The notes beneath the pieces were generated by a model that saw nothing but the letters and a program-made list of their open reading frames with translations, did not search any database and had not been told where the DNA came from. 64,000 nt of DNA from Micromonospora thermarum (lineage in GTDB: Bacteria; Actinomycetota; Actinomycetes; Mycobacteriales; Micromonosporaceae), in assembly GCF_012034245.1 (NCBI RefSeq), contig NZ_JAATEO010000001.1:287702-351701 (forward strand), written 5' to 3'. How positions within the stretch are numbered: position 1 is the stretch's first letter; the number at the start of each line of letters is the position of its first letter. Positions 61,609 to 64,000 of this stretch are shown here, in pieces. A program made the position numbers and the translations under genes.

Positions 61609-61633
61609 GCGGATCGATGCTGCTGGTGGAAGG

Positions 61634-62011
61634 ATGGAATACGTGGGAACTGCGTTGGCTGAAATGACCATGCCTCAGATCTCGCCGCTTGCCGGCGAGC
61701 CGATCGAACGTGCCGATGCCGAGCGGCTGGCCGGGGTCCTCAAGGCCCTCGCCGACCCCGCCCGGCTGCGGCTGCTCAGCCTGATCCAGTCGGCCCCGGA
61801 GGGTGAGGCGTGCGTGTGCGACCTGACCGCGCCCCTCGGCCTCTCGCAGCCGACGGTCAGCCATCACCTGCGTATCCTCACCGAGGCCGGCTTGCTGGAG
61901 CGGGAGAAGCGCGGGGTCTGGGCGTACTACCGGCTGGTGCCGAGCGCGATCGCGACCATCGCCGATCTGCTGACCCCGCCGCGCAAGCGCGCCACCAAGA
62001 AGGCGCGCTGA
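61634..62011 (+). CDS. ArsR/SmtB-family metal-sensing repressor
   Basis: A 125-residue winged-helix repressor. The metal-site-like motif ACVCDLTAPLG on helix alpha3 (two Cys) and the recognition helix SQPTVSHHLRILTEAGLLE are clear, followed by RGVWAYYRL. CVCDL sensors bind arsenite, cadmium or other soft metals and release DNA. No metal pump is next to it in this window, so the target is unknown. ATG at 61634 follows GGTGGAAGG. The C-terminus is Lys/Arg-rich. Confidence 0.88.
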   Translation: MEYVGTALAEMTMPQISPLAGEPIERADAERLAGVLKALADPARLRLLSLIQSAPEGEACVCDLTAPLGLSQPTVSHHLRILTEAGLLEREKRGVWAYYRLVPSAIATIADLLTPPRKRATKKAR

Positions 62012-62022
62012 CCCGTACCGCT

Positions 62023-62060
62023 CGTCCGGTGCCCTCCCCGATCGGGGACGGCACCGGACG
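62023..62060 (+). terminator. Terminator of the ArsR gene
   Basis: CGTCCGGTGCC (62023-62033) pairs with 62050-62060 and an inner TCCCC/GGGGA stem continues the helix, twelve bases after the ArsR stop. Confidence 0.75.
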
Positions 62061-62143
62061 GCCGGCCGGGGCCGCCCGACGGCCGGTGCCGTCGCGTTCA
62101 GCGCCGCCCCGGTAAAGGGCCGCCCAGGTCGTTGCCCGCTCGG

Positions 62144-62857
62144 TCAGTGCTTGCCGTAGTGCTCCCGGGTCTCCCGGATCGCCTCCTCGGCGGCGGCCCG
62201 CTCCGCGGCGGTCGTGCCGCGCTTCGCGGCCACGCGGGCCCGCAGCAGCTCGACCACGATCGGCACCACCGAGATCGCGACGATCGCGATCAGGATCAGC
62301 TCGATGTTCGCCTTGACGAACGGGATCTGGCCGAGGAAGTAGCCGAGCACCGTCACGCCGGTGCCCCAGAGGATGCCGCCGATCACGTTGTAGACGACGA
62401 AGGTGCGGTAGTTCATCCGGCTGACACCCGCGACGATCGGCGTGAACGTCCGCACGATCGGCACGAAGCGGGCCAGAACGATCGAGCGCGCGCCGTACTT
62501 CTCGAAGAAGTCGTGCGCCTTCAACAGGTTCTCCTGCTTGAACAGCTTCGAGTTCGGCCGGCGGAACAACGCCGGGCCCACCTTCCGGCCGAACGCGTAC
62601 CCCACCTGGTCGCCCGCGATGGCCGACAGCGTGATGAGCAGGCAGACCAGCCAGAGCGGCCAGGTGATGTACTGCCCGTCGGCCGTGAGCAGGCCCGCCG
62701 TGAACAGCAGCGAGTCACCGGGCAGGAAGAACCCGATCAGCAGGCCCGACTCGGCGAAGACGATCACCAGGATGCCGAGCAGGCCGAACGTCGAGATAAG
62801 CACCTCGGGATCGAGCCAGTCCGGGCCCAGGGCCAGGGTGGTGGTGGGCGTCGACAC
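62144..62857 (-). CDS. DedA/SNARE-associated-like membrane protein
   Basis: A 237-residue polytopic protein of the DedA family. ESGLLIGFFLPGDSLLFTAG near residue 36 and the later FEKYGARSIVLARFVPIVRTFTP and VAGVSRMNYRTF are the family signatures, including the conserved Glu, Arg and Pro residues; spans flank them. DedA proteins recycle undecaprenyl phosphate across the membrane or affect proton-motive force. GTG at 62857 follows GGAGGTCACCTC. The gene stands alone. Confidence 0.92.
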   Translation of the reverse strand: MSTPTTTLALGPDWLDPEVLISTFGLLGILVIVFAESGLLIGFFLPGDSLLFTAGLLTADGQYITWPLWLVCLLITLSAIAGDQVGYAFGRKVGPALFRRPNSKLFKQENLLKAHDFFEKYGARSIVLARFVPIVRTFTPIVAGVSRMNYRTFVVYNVIGGILWGTGVTVLGYFLGQIPFVKANIELILIAIVAISVVPIVVELLRARVAAKRGTTAAERAAAEEAIRETREHYGKH

Positions 62858-63028
62858 GAGGTGACCTCCGAGGTCGGTCGGCAGGTGGATGAGCGTCGCC
62901 CGGCGGCGACGGACGTCCGTAGTCTAGGCGGCTGCCCGATTCGACCGGTGGGCGACGTCACAGCGGCCCGGTGACGGCCGCCCACCGCGCCCGTCGGCGC
63001 GGGGCCAGCGTCCCTGTCGACCTCCTCT

Positions 63029-63089
63029 GCTCTGCTTCACTCCACGCACGGGTCGCCCGCCATTTCCAGTGCGTCGGTTGAAGCAGAGC
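63029..63089. repeat. Imperfect palindromic element
   Basis: GCTCTGCTTCACTCCACGCAC (first 20 bases at 63029) pairs with GTGCGTCGGTTGAAGCAGAG (63069-63088) plus one base, 18 of 21 positions. It lies between divergent DedA upstream DNA and the thioesterase end. A dispersed Micromonospora-type repeat is likely, from memory only. Confidence 0.55.
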
Positions 63090-63142
63090 AAAGGGGGCGA
63101 GGGGACTGGTCGGCGGCACGGTCGGCCAGGTCGCACCGGCCG

Positions 63143-63928
63143 TCAGCGGGGGGCCACCACCAGCGTCTGCAACGCCTCGCCGACGGTGCCGTCGAGGTCG
63201 GCGAGCCGGCTGGCCGCGAGGCCGGAGCCGTGCGGGCCGATCGTGGTCGCCGAGTCGAGCAGCAGCCACTCGCCGCGCGGCGGTCGGTGCAGCGTCACCG
63301 TGAGGTCGACGTTCACGAAGAGCCAGCGGGCCAGGTCCAGCCGGGCGCTCACCCCGCTGCCCGAGTCGGCCACCAGCAACGCGAGTTCGGCCGGGCGTAC
63401 CGGCTCGTCGGGCACCAGCGGGATGCGGGGCCGGGCCCACACCCGGGCCGGGCCGGGCTCCGCGAACGCGCCGGAGACGACCCGCCACTGCATGCTCGAC
63501 AGGTAGCCGTCGGTGTGGGCGGTCGCCCACAGCTCGGGCTCGGTGCCGGAATCCGGACCGGGCACCGCCGGGCCGTCGTCCGGAGTGGCCGGTGTCGGCT
63601 CGGCCGGCGCGATGATGCGCCAGCCCCGGGCATGCAGCACCTCCTGGCCACCGGCCTCGGCGATCCCCTCCACGAGGGTGACCCGGCGACCGGCGCGCAG
63701 CGTCCGCACGCGAAGGGTCAGCTCCGCCACCGGCACCGGGCGCAGGATGTCCACCGTGACCCGGCTGAGGAGCTGCCCGTCGACCGCCTCGTGGGCGGCG
63801 AGCGCCCGGGCGAGCAGCGCCGACGGCGGGCCGGCGTGCTGGGCGGCCGGATCCCACGGGCCGGCCGTCGCCGGGGTGGCGGCGAACCGGCCCGCGCCGG
63901 CCGGCTCGTAGAACGCCTCGTACGTCAT
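63143..63928 (-). CDS. Thioesterase family protein (TesB-like double hotdog)
   Basis: A 261-residue protein that resembles the acyl-CoA thioesterase-like (TesB/DUF4442-type double-hotdog) family. The N-terminus (AAQHAGPPSALLARAL, about residues 29-44), TLRAGRRVTLVEGI and the C-terminal part LFVNVDLTVTLHRPP, WLLLDSATTIGPHGSG are typical. It would hydrolyse an acyl-CoA in the cytosol. ATG at 63928 gives the usual length; the frame stays open upstream without a site. Confidence 0.82.
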   Translation of the reverse strand: MTYEAFYEPAGAGRFAATPATAGPWDPAAQHAGPPSALLARALAAHEAVDGQLLSRVTVDILRPVPVAELTLRVRTLRAGRRVTLVEGIAEAGGQEVLHARGWRIIAPAEPTPATPDDGPAVPGPDSGTEPELWATAHTDGYLSSMQWRVVSGAFAEPGPARVWARPRIPLVPDEPVRPAELALLVADSGSGVSARLDLARWLFVNVDLTVTLHRPPRGEWLLLDSATTIGPHGSGLAASRLADLDGTVGEALQTLVVAPR

Positions 63929-63959
63929 GGTCGGCGACCCTACCGGCCGCCGAGCGGAC

Positions 63960-64000
63960 GTGATCCACTCGCCTTCATGGAAGTCGCGGTGTCGCCGGCC
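63960..64000. repeat. Start of a repeat element at the window edge
   Basis: GTGATCCACTCGCCTTCATG at about 63960 and the bases after it share the GATCCACTC motif with the element near 34442. The rest of the element lies outside the window, so its symmetry cannot be judged. Confidence 0.4.

Overview
The window is very GC-rich chromosomal DNA from an actinomycete. The protein families, the HspR/HAIR heat-shock circuit, the GTG and TTG starts, the apparently leaderless promoters and the intergenic palindromes of the GTTGATCATG type all fit Micromonosporaceae (Micromonospora or a close relative). This is judged from general resemblance; no search was run. About 57 protein genes are supported. There is no rRNA, complete tRNA, CRISPR array, transposase or integrase.

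Layout. (1) 1-505: a gene-poor left flank ends in the 3' half of a tRNA-Gly(CCC), the usual scar of a tRNA-targeting integrative element whose body would lie to the left. (2) 0.7-6.2 kb: a RibD/DHFR-like reductase, a DrrA/DrrB-type ABC exporter and a convergent AfsR/SARP-type regulator. The exporter promoter carries four heptamers at 11-12 bp spacing, as SARP regulators use. (3) 6.3-12.4 kb: two divergent, paralogous beta-propeller plus CWB2 cell-wall proteins, a 25-codon leader ORF and a secreted glucuronyl-C5-epimerase-like protein. (4) 12.6-25.2 kb: metabolic and membrane genes, including an F420-type oxidoreductase, an RlpA-like protein, a SpoIIE phosphatase, an acyl-CoA dehydrogenase with a likely operator, SixA between two DUF6458 proteins, a TrhA-like protein, the pxpBCA 5-oxoprolinase operon and an NHLRC2-like protein. 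(5) 25.4-39.4 kb: a large low-complexity membrane protein, a 45-residue protein, a branched-chain or pyruvate dehydrogenase E1a-E1b-E2 operon, a Pro-rich protein coupled to a PAP2 enzyme, and a pair of dynamin-like GTPases. (6) 39.4-44.0 kb: dnaK-grpE-dnaJ-hspR with a HAIR operator. (7) 44-52.6 kb: a CPA2-type antiporter with its regulatory subunit, a lipoprotein, a TetR/epoxide hydrolase divergent pair with two operators, and clpB with a second HAIR site. (8) 52.7-60.1 kb: a membrane island with DUF4178-DUF2617-DUF4247-DUF350-two-TM protein-membrane SpeE in a tight operon, flanked by three four-TM proteins with Pro/Tyr-rich tails. (9) 60.1-64 kb: an SDR, pyrE, an ArsR regulator, DedA and a thioesterase.

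How they work together: HspR should repress both the dnaK operon and clpB through the two HAIR sites. The SARP regulator plausibly drives the DrrAB exporter. The TetR protein plausibly represses itself and the epoxide hydrolase. The best candidate for an undescribed system is the SpeE/DUF350/DUF4178/DUF4247/DUF2617 operon with its flanking membrane paralogues. The second is the surface module of paired CWB2 propeller proteins and the epimerase-like protein. Start codons were chosen from ribosome-binding sites, overlaps and family lengths, and several differ from the longest open frame.
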